Positions 8,342-15,574 of a stretch of 64,000 bases of DNA are shown piece after piece. The position numbers and the translations under genes are program-made. How positions within the stretch are numbered: position 1 is the stretch's first letter; each line of letters starts with the position of its first letter. A model generated the notes under the pieces. The model was given only the letters and a program-made list of their open reading frames with translations, was not told the DNA's origin and made no database searches. This DNA comes from Paenibacillus rhizosphaerae (lineage in GTDB: Bacteria > Bacillota > Bacilli > Paenibacillales > Paenibacillaceae), in contig NZ_JACHXJ010000002.1 of assembly GCF_014192015.1 (NCBI RefSeq), forward strand, positions 744,001 to 808,000. The letters are read 5' to 3'.

Positions 8342-9046
8342 ATGAGCGAACAGAAATTAACGATTATGGCGATCGGCGGCCATGTGGGAGATGCGGAACT
8401 GACGGCGGGCGGCGTGCTTGCCAGCCATTCCTTGAAGGGCGACCGCATCGTGACGCTGGCACTGACGGCAGGGGAACGCGGCGTACCCGCGGGTCAGGAT
8501 ATGGCGGAGTACCGTCAGCAAAAGGTGAACGAGGGCAAGGCGTTTGCCGACATGCTGGGTGGTGAGTCTATTGTGTTCGATATTCCCGACGGCGAACTGA
8601 AGGATACCGAGGAGATGCGTCTGAGAGTATGCGATGAAATCCGGCGCGTTCGGCCGAATATCATCATTACCCACTGGAAAAACAGCATGCACAAGGACCA
8701 CACGACGACGCATAACATCGTGAACGATGCGCGCTTTTTTGCAGGCTTGGCTTCATTTGAACGGGAACTGCCCGCGTTTTTCGCTTCCAAGCTCTACTAT
8801 GCGGAAAACTGGGAGGATGCGGTGGATTACAAGCCGTACGTGTACGTGGACTTTTCGCAGGAGGCGTTTGACCTGTGGGTGAAAGCGGTATCGCAGCACT
8901 GGTTCGTCACGGGCAGCAAGTCCTTCCCTTATCTTGAGTACTATAAGCATCTAGCTCGCGTGCGCGGAATCGAGGCGCGTAAAGAGTACGCGGAAACGTT
9001 CATGATTCCGGCGGAAACGATGCGTCTGCGCCAAAGCGAACTGTAA
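8342..9046 (+). CDS. PIG-L/LmbE-family zinc-dependent N-deacetylase
   Basis: A 234-residue cytoplasmic protein of the family that removes N-acetyl groups from sugars such as GlcNAc-PI, bacillithiol precursors or diacetylchitobiose. The usual HPDDAE motif appears as GHVGDAE (His14, Asp17): the zinc ligands His and second Asp remain, but Pro-Asp is replaced by Val-Gly, so the general-base aspartate may be absent. The second motif HKDHTTTH (117-124) supplies the other histidines. It starts 4 bases after the GNAT gene. An acetyltransferase next to a deacetylase in a muramic acid operon suggests handling of de-N-acetylated amino sugars, which is an inference. Confidence 0.85.
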   Translation: MSEQKLTIMAIGGHVGDAELTAGGVLASHSLKGDRIVTLALTAGERGVPAGQDMAEYRQQKVNEGKAFADMLGGESIVFDIPDGELKDTEEMRLRVCDEIRRVRPNIIITHWKNSMHKDHTTTHNIVNDARFFAGLASFERELPAFFASKLYYAENWEDAVDYKPYVYVDFSQEAFDLWVKAVSQHWFVTGSKSFPYLEYYKHLARVRGIEARKEYAETFMIPAETMRLRQSEL

Positions 9047-9073
9047 GCGGGCTGAACATTTTATGCTCGCTTG

Positions 9074-9109
9074 TGACTGTGACGATTCCTCTGTTGCAGT
9101 CATTTTTTT
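9074..9109 (+). terminator. Weak intrinsic terminator inside the murein-sugar cluster
   Basis: TGACTG and CAGTCA arms enclose a long loop and are followed by seven T residues. It lies in the 135-base gap between the deacetylase and namZ, so the last two genes may be partly uncoupled from the upstream operon. Confidence 0.5.
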
Positions 9110-9181
9110 AGGGATCGATGTTCTTATAACTTTCATATAACTTTATTGGCGCTGTGCCAATCTCACTACCAGGAGGTCGCT

Positions 9182-10321
9182 ATGATCGCTAACGGAATTG
9201 ACCGGATCGAAGATTATGCCCATCTGCTCCAGGGGAAGCGGCTCGGGTTGATTACCTCGCCCACGGGCTTAAACCGTAAATTTGAATCCACGATTCAAAT
9301 TCTGCATGAGCGGTTCCACCTGACGGCGCTGTTCTCGCCGGAACACGGGGTCCGGGGGGACCAGGCGGCGGGCGCCCAGGTCGAAACTTACAAAGACCCG
9401 ATTACAGGTGTGCCCGTGTACAGTCTGTACCGCAAGGACTCCAAACGGCTGAGCACGGAAATGCTGGACGAAGTGGACGCCGTCGTATACGATATCCAGG
9501 ATGTAGGCGTACGCTATTATACCTTCATTTACACGATGCTGTACGCTTTGGAGGATTGCGCCAAGGCGGGAAAAGAATTCATCGTCCTCGACCGGATCAA
9601 CCCGCTGGACGGGGTGACGGTGGAAGGCAGCGTCCTGAAGCCCGGATTTGAATCATTCGTCGGCAATTACCCGCTCGCCGTCCGCTACGGCTTGACGGCT
9701 GGCGAGGTGGCGGCGATGGCGAACGAGCAAATGGGCTGGAACGCCGAACTGCATGTCGTTCCATGCGGCGGCTGGGACCGGGGCATGCTGTTTCCCGAAA
9801 CGGGAAACCTCTGGGTCATGCCGTCGCTCGGGCTGCCGCGCTTTGACAGCGCGCTCCTCTATCCGGGAACCTGTTTGTTCGAAGGCACAAACCTGTCCGA
9901 AGGACGGGGAACGACCGCGCCTTTTGAAATCGTAGGCGCGCCGTTCGTCGAGGCGGAGAAGCTGGCGGACGAGATGAACGGCATGAAGCTGCCGGGCGTC
10001 ATCTTCCGGCCAGTCTATTTCAAGCCGACGTTCTCCAAGCATGTGGGCGAGCAGTGCGGCGGCGTGCAGCTGCATATTACCGACCAGCGTGCGCTGCAGC
10101 CGATCGAAACGGGAATCCGGCTGATGTATACACTGAAGCGGAACTATGAGCCATTCGAATTTTTGCCGCCGCATAAGGGTAACAAGCTGCCGTTCATCGA
10201 CCTTTTGGGCGGGGACGATCTGTACCGGAGCGAGCCGCTGGATCTGGAAGCCTTACTGGAACAGTTCCGTGAGGAAGCGCGGTCGTTTGCCAGCATAAAG
10301 CAGCAATATCATATCTATTAG
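9182..10321 (+). CDS. namZ: DUF1343 exo-beta-N-acetylmuramidase NamZ, no signal peptide
   Basis: A 379-residue protein of the DUF1343 family, whose Bacillus subtilis member (YbbC/NamZ) removes terminal MurNAc from MurNAc-GlcNAc. Family blocks seen: LGLITSPTG, FSPEHGVRGD (51-60, with a candidate catalytic Glu54), VYDIQDVGVRYYTFIYTM, LDRINPL, and YPGTCLFEGTNLSEGRGT. AGGAGG at 9171-9176 fixes the start at 9182. Neither this start nor an in-frame extension to 9146 gives a signal peptide, unlike the secreted B. subtilis enzyme, so this copy should act inside the cell on imported disaccharide. It is followed after 33 bases by a sugar kinase gene. Confidence 0.9.
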   Translation: MIANGIDRIEDYAHLLQGKRLGLITSPTGLNRKFESTIQILHERFHLTALFSPEHGVRGDQAAGAQVETYKDPITGVPVYSLYRKDSKRLSTEMLDEVDAVVYDIQDVGVRYYTFIYTMLYALEDCAKAGKEFIVLDRINPLDGVTVEGSVLKPGFESFVGNYPLAVRYGLTAGEVAAMANEQMGWNAELHVVPCGGWDRGMLFPETGNLWVMPSLGLPRFDSALLYPGTCLFEGTNLSEGRGTTAPFEIVGAPFVEAEKLADEMNGMKLPGVIFRPVYFKPTFSKHVGEQCGGVQLHITDQRALQPIETGIRLMYTLKRNYEPFEFLPPHKGNKLPFIDLLGGDDLYRSEPLDLEALLEQFREEARSFASIKQQYHIY

Positions 10322-10334
10322 ACATCTATTAGAC
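10313..10334. repeat. 11-base tandem duplication over the namZ stop codon
   Basis: ATCTATTAGAC occurs twice in direct succession. The first copy contains the namZ TAG stop and the second repeats it in the spacer. It looks like a recent slippage event. Confidence 0.8.
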
Positions 10335-10354
10335 AGACGAAGGAAGGGATGGCA

Positions 10355-11299
10355 ATGCGGTATGTAGCCGGGCTGGACGGCGGCGGAACGAAAACGGCGG
10401 TCGCCGTCGCCGATGAGAGCGGCGCAGTGATCGCCGCCTTCGAATCCGGCGGGATCAATTACAACGGGCAGGACGAGGCCAGCATCGAAGCCAGCCTGCG
10501 CGACATGATGCGCCGGATCGGCGAGGCTACCGGAGGCCTGGACCGCTGCGCCTATCTGTGCATCGGAGCCGCGGGTGTCAGCAATCCCGCCGTGAGCGCC
10601 CGCCTGACCGCTAAGGTCAGGGAATGCGGCTATGCAAGCGGCCTCCTGATCACCGGCGATCAGGAAACGGCTTTGAGCGGCGCGCATGAGAGCGAGTACG
10701 GCATGATCCTGATTGCGGGAACGGGGTCGATCTGCTACGGCCGCAATGAACGCGGCGAGACCCATCGCACCGGCGGCTGTGGTCACCTGATCGATGACGA
10801 AGGCAGCGGGTACGCGATCGGCCGGGACCTGCTGTCCGTTCTGGTCCGGGCCCACGACGGCCGGCTGTCGGAAACGGTCATTACGGACCTGGTTTACGGG
10901 AAGCTGGGCCTCCAATCGGTACAGGACATCATTGGCTACGTGTATGATGAAGCCCGGAGCAAAAAGGACATCGCCGCGTTGGCGCCGCTGCTGACCCGGG
11001 CATGCGAGCTCGGTGACCCTGCGGCCCTGGGCATCGCGCAGCACAGCGCGGCTTCGCTTGCCGAGCTGGTAGCGCCGGTTGCCGAGAAGCTGTCGCTGCA
11101 GACAGGGGCACTGGCCATGGCCGGAAGTGTGCTGCTCAACAACGCTTATATCCGGGACGCTTTCCTGGAGCGGCTGCAGGAGCGCTATCCGGATATCAAC
11201 TCCATTACTCCCAAAAAAGACGCGGCAAGCGGCGCGGTGCTGATGGCGCTGAATCGTCTGCGGGAGCCAAGTAACCGAATGAACAACTGCGAATTGTAA
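10355..11299 (+). CDS. BadF/BadG-type amino-sugar kinase, MurK/NagK-like
   Basis: A 314-residue ASKHA-fold kinase. DGGGTKT near the N-terminus is the phosphate-1 loop, AGTGSICYG is phosphate-2, and GGCGHLIDDEGSGYAIG is typical of N-acetylglucosamine or murein-sugar kinases. The Clostridium acetobutylicum enzyme MurK of this family phosphorylates both MurNAc and GlcNAc. In this operon it would make MurNAc-6-phosphate for MurQ and GlcNAc-6-phosphate after NamZ action, replacing PTS phosphorylation. The AAGGAAGGG site (10340-10348) touches an ATG at 10349, so I use the ATG at 10355. A strong terminator follows. Confidence 0.87.
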   Translation: MRYVAGLDGGGTKTAVAVADESGAVIAAFESGGINYNGQDEASIEASLRDMMRRIGEATGGLDRCAYLCIGAAGVSNPAVSARLTAKVRECGYASGLLITGDQETALSGAHESEYGMILIAGTGSICYGRNERGETHRTGGCGHLIDDEGSGYAIGRDLLSVLVRAHDGRLSETVITDLVYGKLGLQSVQDIIGYVYDEARSKKDIAALAPLLTRACELGDPAALGIAQHSAASLAELVAPVAEKLSLQTGALAMAGSVLLNNAYIRDAFLERLQERYPDINSITPKKDAASGAVLMALNRLREPSNRMNNCEL

Positions 11300-11330
11300 A
11301 CACAAACGGCCCAATAGGCGCCAATACCAC

Positions 11331-11380
11331 AAACCTCCTTTCCTTGCGGCACTTGCCGGCATGATAAAAGGAGGTTTTTT
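11331..11380 (+). terminator. Terminator of the murein-sugar operon
   Basis: AAACCTCCTTT (11331-11341) pairs with AAAGGAGGTTT (11367-11377) and a T-run follows. Confidence 0.8.
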
Positions 11381-11467
11381 CGTGATCCCCTTAAGACAAG
11401 TTTCTCATACCGTCGCTTACAAATGAATCGTCAGGCCAGGTTCCATGGCAGTACTCCTGTGTACTAA

Positions 11468-11575
11468 TCTTATAAATTGAGTGATCACGACGAATATCTG
11501 AACGATCTGCGGGAAGCAGGATATTTCAGCAATATCGAAGAAATAGGGAGGCACAGAGGGGCGTATCATGCTTAA
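11468..11575 (+). other. Short protein-like open frame, possible gene remnant
   Basis: Reading from 11468 to a TAA at 11573-11575 gives 35 residues with natural-looking acidic composition, including DHDEYLNDLREAGYFSN. A TTG at 11477 is the only start and has no ribosome site. It could be a fragment of a lost gene or chance. I do not recognise it. Confidence 0.2.
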
Positions 11576-11603
11576 GAAAAATCGGAAAGAGGAGCATATG
11601 AAT

Positions 11604-12128
11604 ATGGATGACTTCGCGTTGATTGAAGGTTACCGACTTGATTTGAAAAAGTATTCCGCCAGGCAGCTCCGGTACATATCCGGACCGGAGATCTGGTCAA
11701 TCGGACAGATGTATGATCATCTGATCGCCGTTGCTATGGAGTACCTGGACTTTGTCCAAGATTGTGCAGAGTGCGCGGAGGAGCAGCCGCTGGGCAAAAC
11801 GCCGGGTGGAGAAGACGTGTTCCGGCGCGGCGGATTTCCGCCGATCAAGATCAAGCTGGAAGGAGCGCAGGCTGCCAGTCCGAATAACGCGTTAAGCAGC
11901 GAAGAACTGGACGAGGGGCTGGCGAATGTGCTGGCAAGAATGCGGGAGTGGGAGCCGAAACTGGGAGGGGTTCATCCAGGCGGCAAAGTCCGGCACGGCG
12001 GCTTCGGCTGGCTGAATGCGCAGGAGTGGTACCGGCTGATCGGCATGCACTTCCGCCACCATTTGCGGCAGCAAGCGGAGCTGGAGCAGCGGCTGCCAGA
12101 AGTTCCCGGGGAAATTCAAGAAGGATGA
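11604..12128 (+). CDS. DinB-superfamily protein
   Basis: About 174 residues. DinB-fold four-helix proteins are metal-binding and many are thiol-dependent transferases. The metal triad is suggested by MYDHL near the N-terminus and by GMHFRHH near the C-terminus, the usual spacing for this fold. AGAGGAG at 11588-11594 suits the ATG at 11604; 11598 is too close. A further in-frame ATG at 11568 behind AGAGGGG is also possible. The 3' end overlaps the convergent gene on the other strand by 13 bases. The function is unknown. Confidence 0.75.
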   Translation: MDDFALIEGYRLDLKKYSARQLRYISGPEIWSIGQMYDHLIAVAMEYLDFVQDCAECAEEQPLGKTPGGEDVFRRGGFPPIKIKLEGAQAASPNNALSSEELDEGLANVLARMREWEPKLGGVHPGGKVRHGGFGWLNAQEWYRLIGMHFRHHLRQQAELEQRLPEVPGEIQEG

Positions 12129-12751
12129 TTGCTGGGCTGGCTGCGGATCGAATAGGGAGCAAGCGTCTTTTTCCAAGCTTCGGCATCCCCTTCCCAGGTC
12201 GCTCCGGCAGGCATCCGAACGATGCGGATCCGCGGGTGGCCCGAATCGAGCTCGACCGCATCCGGATCACTGCTGTGCAGGACAAATAAATATCGGAGAT
12301 GCGGATTGGTGCAGCTGTTCTCGATCGTATCGAAAATGCGAACGGCATCTTCGGTATGCTTGACCGTCCGGATCAGCAGCACGTCTTGAACGGATGAGAG
12401 GAAGTGGCTGAAGCGCCCGATCCGGCGTTCCAGCCTGTCGCGGAATTCGGGATAATCGAACAGCGGGGGCTGCTCTGGATCGTATTTAAAATCGTGAAAG
12501 GACAGGCAGGTGCTGGCCTTATCCCGAACATAGTGGCAGTTGACCGAATGGCTGTAGTCCTCCAGGTTCGGCAGCAGCATGAAGCGTTCAAAGCGCGATT
12601 CAAGCACCTGGCAGAAGCCCGGGATTGAAGCAAAGTTGAACCAGTCGAAAGGACCGGCGGCCGTGCACAGCCCGTTCCTCCGCAGCTGGGAGGCGACCTG
12701 GCAGCTGCTGCCCAGACTGAATATGGCGTCGAAGGATGTTGCCATGGTCAT
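12116..12751 (-). CDS. DUF1796 putative papain-like cysteine peptidase
   Basis: A 211-residue protein. The N-terminal SLGSSCQVASQLRRN and AAGPFDWF blocks are the signature of the DUF1796 family, predicted to have a papain-like fold with the conserved cysteine in SCQ. Further conserved-looking pieces are HDFKYDP and YLFVLHSSD. It has no signal peptide. AAAGGGGGA lies upstream of the ATG at 12751. It is convergent with the DinB gene and their coding ends overlap. Activity and substrate are not established; the family call rests on the N-terminal motif. Confidence 0.8.
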   Translation of the reverse strand: MTMATSFDAIFSLGSSCQVASQLRRNGLCTAAGPFDWFNFASIPGFCQVLESRFERFMLLPNLEDYSHSVNCHYVRDKASTCLSFHDFKYDPEQPPLFDYPEFRDRLERRIGRFSHFLSSVQDVLLIRTVKHTEDAVRIFDTIENSCTNPHLRYLFVLHSSDPDAVELDSGHPRIRIVRMPAGATWEGDAEAWKKTLAPYSIRSQPSNHPS

Positions 12752-12859
12752 GGTCCATTCCCCCTTTCTTTTACCAGGACTGAACCTATGATATTCGCGG
12801 CGCTCAGCATAAGAAACGGCATGAATCTATTTTCTACCAAGAGTCCGTGCCGATAAATT

Positions 12860-12868
12860 TGCTATAAT
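12860..12868 (+). promoter_or_regulatory. Extended -10 promoter of the MazG-like gene
   Basis: TGCTATAAT is a perfect TATAAT with an upstream TGN extension. No clear -35 hexamer is present, as is usual for extended -10 promoters. It is 40 bases before the start at 12908. Confidence 0.6.
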
Positions 12869-12907
12869 ACTAGAGATTACACCGATAAAGGAGCCAGAGA
12901 AATCAAC

Positions 12908-13441
12908 ATGACGGAATCCAAAACGTTGGGAAAAACCCAGTTTCAGCAGGTTCGCGAGTTTCATTTGGGCTTTGACTGCCCCGCTCCGGAGGAGCCGGCG
13001 GCCTTGAACGGTAAGCTTGCGATGAACCGCGCCGCCTTTATTATGGAGGAAGTGATTGAACTGCTGCATGCCACGGCAGGCAATGACGACAGGTTCGAGG
13101 CATTTTTCGCCGAGCTGATGGAACGCGCGCAGCATACATACCGCAAGCAGCAGCAAAAAGCTTATCCGGGGGACAAGCTGATCGGCCAAATGGATGCATT
13201 CACCGACATCCTCTACTTCGCCAACGGCGGATTCGTCGAAGCCGGCGTGGAGCCGGAGCGGATTTTTGAGCATGTTCATGCCGCCAACATGGGCAAGCTT
13301 TTTCCGGACGGAAAGCCGCACTATAACGACGTAGGCAAAGTGATCAAGCCGGACAATTGGGAGCAGGACTTCGCTCCGGAACCGAAAATCGCGGCGGAGA
13401 TCACCCGGCAGATCGAGCTCGGTCCGAAACGATTCAAGTAA
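12908..13441 (+). CDS. MazG/HisE-superfamily nucleotide pyrophosphohydrolase-like protein
   Basis: A 177-residue protein of the all-alpha NTP pyrophosphohydrolase superfamily (COG4696 type). The magnesium-binding pattern is seen as MEEVIELL in the first helix pair and QMDAFTDILYFANG in the second. The C-terminal block HAANMGKLFPDGKPHYNDVGKVIKPDNWE is highly characteristic of this subfamily. AAAGGAG lies 14 bases before the ATG, a rather long spacing. The nucleotide substrate is unknown. It is monocistronic, between an extended -10 promoter and a hairpin shared with the next gene. Confidence 0.85.
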   Translation: MTESKTLGKTQFQQVREFHLGFDCPAPEEPAALNGKLAMNRAAFIMEEVIELLHATAGNDDRFEAFFAELMERAQHTYRKQQQKAYPGDKLIGQMDAFTDILYFANGGFVEAGVEPERIFEHVHAANMGKLFPDGKPHYNDVGKVIKPDNWEQDFAPEPKIAAEITRQIELGPKRFK

Positions 13442-13471
13442 AGCTGCATGAAATGATCGGGAACCACAACA

Positions 13472-13513
13472 AAACGGCTCATGGCGGATGGAATATCCGA
13501 TCATGAGCCGTTT
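13472..13513. terminator. Bidirectional terminator between MazG-like gene and repeat-peptide gene
   Basis: AAACGGCTCATG and CATGAGCCGTTT form a 12-base perfect stem between two convergent genes. The T-rich flank is better on the minus strand, so it probably terminates mainly the peptide gene. Confidence 0.7.
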
Positions 13514-13553
13514 CCCTTTGTCTAAGTATGACCACCAATTATGAAAGCATTAC

Positions 13554-13757
13554 TCAGTAGTTTGCGCCGTGATTAAATGGCTTGATTGCATCTGCTGTTT
13601 CGTAATTAGCGCCGTGATTAAACGGCTTGATTGCATCTGCTGTGTCGTAGTTTGCACCGTGATTGAACGGCTTGATTGCATCCGCCGAAGCCACCGCCGC
13701 TAAGAGTCCGCTAAGAAGTCCAAGCAAGATTACTGTCGAGAGAATCGTTTTTTTCAT
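13554..13757 (-). CDS. Secreted precursor with three tandem 12-residue peptides
   Basis: A 67-residue protein. Residues 1 to about 26 are a textbook Sec signal peptide: a KK start, a leucine-rich core and a small-residue end AVASA. The rest is three copies of DAIKPFNHGANY, joined by DTA and ETA linkers, giving a 15-residue (45-base) period. The peptide copies are identical at protein level although the DNA copies differ at several bases. GGGAG lies upstream of the ATG. Signal peptidase could cut at ASA/DAI, and the TA/DAI junctions look like repeats of that site. Multicopy precursors of this form are known for secreted signalling peptides, but I recognise no family and no receptor lies beside it. 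Confidence 0.8.
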   Translation of the reverse strand: MKKTILSTVILLGLLSGLLAAVASADAIKPFNHGANYDTADAIKPFNHGANYETADAIKPFNHGANY

Positions 13758-13839
13758 CTTTTAATTCACTCCCATAGGTAATTTTATTAGACAACGGTGT
13801 AGTCAAATCTGCAAACCTCTGATTAGCTTGTCTACGACA

Positions 13840-13869
13840 ATTTTATCAGAAAATGTAAAAGACTGTAAA
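13840..13869 (-). promoter_or_regulatory. Candidate promoter of the repeat-peptide gene
   Basis: On the minus strand TTTACA (13864-13869) and TAAAAT (13840-13845) are 18 bases apart. A second TTTACA lies at 13854-13859. The region is AT-rich and about 85-110 bases upstream of the start codon. Confidence 0.45.
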
Positions 13870-13916
13870 GGTCTATCGACAAAAAAATCAACTTTTTCTG
13901 TTCATAATTCGTATAA

Positions 13917-14163
13917 CAAGAAGAATGCCGCAGGCAGCTGCAAAAGAAGCCGGAAATTGTCCGGAAAGGCGGTGAAAATATTGTCATTACCTGGCATCCG
14001 CAGCCGGGTCTATGATAAGTTCATAGAGTATGGATAAAGGGGAGGAATCGTTGAAGAATAGGATCAACCTGCTGAATCTCATATTTAACGGCCGACTCAT
14101 TCACATCCCTGCAGCGGGAGTCCAACCGCAATCTGGCCGAATTGGAGGAAATCGAATACTGAT
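13917..14163 (+). pseudogene. Possible decayed Spo0E-like small gene(s)
   Basis: Pieces in different frames resemble short aspartyl-phosphate phosphatases of the Spo0E type. QEECRRQLQKKPEIV is read from 13917. SRVYDKFIEYG ends at a TAA at 14035-14037 and resembles the family SxxLDxxI signature. SLQRESNRNLAELEEIEY ends at a stop about 14160. No single intact frame joins them. This may be degraded coding DNA or coincidence. No other gene is visible between the peptide gene and 14165. Confidence 0.2.
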
Positions 14164-14164
14164 C

Positions 14165-15178
14165 ATGCTGACATCGATATTAAACCATTATGATTCTTCC
14201 TGGAGAGGAGACATTACACAGGGGGCAAGCGGCTGGAACAATACGACCCGGTTTATCGAGGGTGCGGAGGGGCGCGGTGTCCTGCGAATTTACGAAACGC
14301 ATCGGGACATCGATAAAATCCGGTTTGAGCACGCTGTCCTGGCATCGCTTGCCCGGGACAAACTGGACTTCCGCACGCCCGTGCCCGTGCCTGCCCTGAC
14401 GGGCGATACGATCGTCCAGCTGGATGACGGGAGCGGACGTTACGCTTGTCTCTTCAATTACATTGACGGCATCCGTCCCGAATCCGTCGGCTTTCGGGCC
14501 GGCTATTCTTTCGGCGAAGCGGCGGGCAGCCTTTCTGTTGCGCTCAGCCGGCTCGTGGTTGCTCCGTCTCCCGCCTACCGGCCCTACTATGAACTCAGCC
14601 ATTCGTACCCGGCGTGCAGTCCGGAGTCAGTCGGGCAGTTCTGCAGCGCGGTGCCAGAGCCCTTTCACGGCTTGGAGGGACCGCTTCGCGGGATCGGGGA
14701 AGTTTACAGGGAGGTCATCCGCGAACTTGAAGGGCTGGAACGTCTCCCGCAGCAGCTGGTGCACGGGGACCTGAATGCCTCCAATTTGCTGGTGGACGCA
14801 GGCAATCCTGAAGGCGTTACGGCGCTGCTCGACTTTGAATTCTGCACCCGTGACCTACGGGCGATGGAGCCCGCGGTCATCCTACCGGGGTTGCTGGTGG
14901 ACGATCCGGATAACGGCATGGAGGCGGCCGTTCAATTTTGCCGCGGCTTCAGCAGCCGTGTCCGCCTGACCCGCGATGAAATCCGGGCGATCCCGGTGCT
15001 CATGAAGCTGCGGAACGTGGACGTGTTCCTGCACTTTATGACCCGGTACGATGAAGGTACAGACGGCCCCGAGGTGCTGCGCGAGCAGATTCCGGCCATT
15101 TACGCCGAACTTGCGCGGTTAGAGCGGGACAGGACGGCGGTCGAAGCTCTGCTTGAACGATACCTGTGCCTTGTATGA
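14165..15178 (+). CDS. Aminoglycoside phosphotransferase-family (APH/CotS-like) kinase
   Basis: A protein-kinase-fold protein of about 337 residues. The catalytic loop is LVHGDLNASNLLV and the metal-binding motif is ALLDFEFCTRDLRA. The N-terminal lobe (SGWNNTTRFIEG then VLRIYE) replaces the usual glycine-rich loop. An in-frame extension reaches ATG 14030, but those 45 residues do not look like the family and seem to overlap decayed sequence, so I prefer ATG 14165 even though GGAGGA is 15 bases upstream. Relatives include homoserine kinase II, choline or fructosamine kinases and spore coat kinases. The substrate is unknown. Confidence 0.75.
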   Translation: MLTSILNHYDSSWRGDITQGASGWNNTTRFIEGAEGRGVLRIYETHRDIDKIRFEHAVLASLARDKLDFRTPVPVPALTGDTIVQLDDGSGRYACLFNYIDGIRPESVGFRAGYSFGEAAGSLSVALSRLVVAPSPAYRPYYELSHSYPACSPESVGQFCSAVPEPFHGLEGPLRGIGEVYREVIRELEGLERLPQQLVHGDLNASNLLVDAGNPEGVTALLDFEFCTRDLRAMEPAVILPGLLVDDPDNGMEAAVQFCRGFSSRVRLTRDEIRAIPVLMKLRNVDVFLHFMTRYDEGTDGPEVLREQIPAIYAELARLERDRTAVEALLERYLCLV

Positions 15179-15250
15179 CATCGACTTTGAGCCTGTTTAT
15201 AGCAAAAAAGAAGCAGGGACGATGGTCGGTTCGACCGATCCCATGCATAC

Positions 15251-15287
15251 AAAAAGACGACCTGTCCGATATGTCGGAAGGTCGCCT
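15251..15287 (-). terminator. Terminator of the yeeE-tusA unit
   Basis: Read on the minus strand, GGCGACCTTCCG pairs with CGGACAGGTCGTC and is followed by TTTTT. Confidence 0.75.
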
Positions 15288-15298
15288 TATACATTTCG

Positions 15299-15526
15299 TT
15301 ATTTCTTTTGCACCGTAATCGTCCACGAAGCATCGTCGATCTGTTCGAAATTCGTGACGGTGTGGCCGGCTTCTGCAGCCCAGCGCGGTATGGCTTCGGT
15401 GGCCTGCGTGCAGTCGAAGTCGATGACCAGCTCGTCGCCGCTGTTCAGCTCTTCAATCGCCTGCTTGGCTTCGATTAACGGGAACGGGCAGACCATGCCT
15501 ATAACGGCAAGTTTTTGTTGTTTCAT
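15299..15526 (-). CDS. TusA/SirA-like sulfur carrier protein
   Basis: A 75-residue protein with the family motif GMVCPFPLIEAKQAI. Cys13 is the persulfide-carrying residue, and the CPxP context and following helix are intact. TusA-like proteins accept sulfane sulfur and pass it on. It is co-transcribed with the YeeE/YedE transporter gene 48 bases upstream, an arrangement common in Firmicutes that suggests transfer of sulfur from imported thiosulfate or a related compound. AGGAGG lies upstream of the start. The precise donor and acceptor are not visible here. Confidence 0.9.
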   Translation of the reverse strand: MKQQKLAVIGMVCPFPLIEAKQAIEELNSGDELVIDFDCTQATEAIPRWAAEAGHTVTNFEQIDDASWTITVQKK

Positions 15527-15574
15527 AAAAGTAACCTCCTTTAAGATATGTCTAGTCTAACGTAAAGCGCCTAA

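Noticed and set aside
6835..8448. A 537-codon open frame on the minus strand
   Set aside because: It lies opposite anmK and the GNAT gene, which have motifs and ribosome sites. Its translation is rich in Arg, His and Pro with no domain: a GC-codon shadow.
13556..13690. Three 45-base repeats considered as a short CRISPR array or tandem non-coding repeat
   Set aside because: The repeats are in frame within a signal-peptide gene, differ at synonymous positions and have no unique spacers.
13828..14037. A 69-codon frame with a TTG start next to the peptide gene
   Set aside because: No ribosome site, low-complexity N-terminus overlapping the peptide promoter. Only its end looks protein-like, so it is treated as possible decayed sequence.
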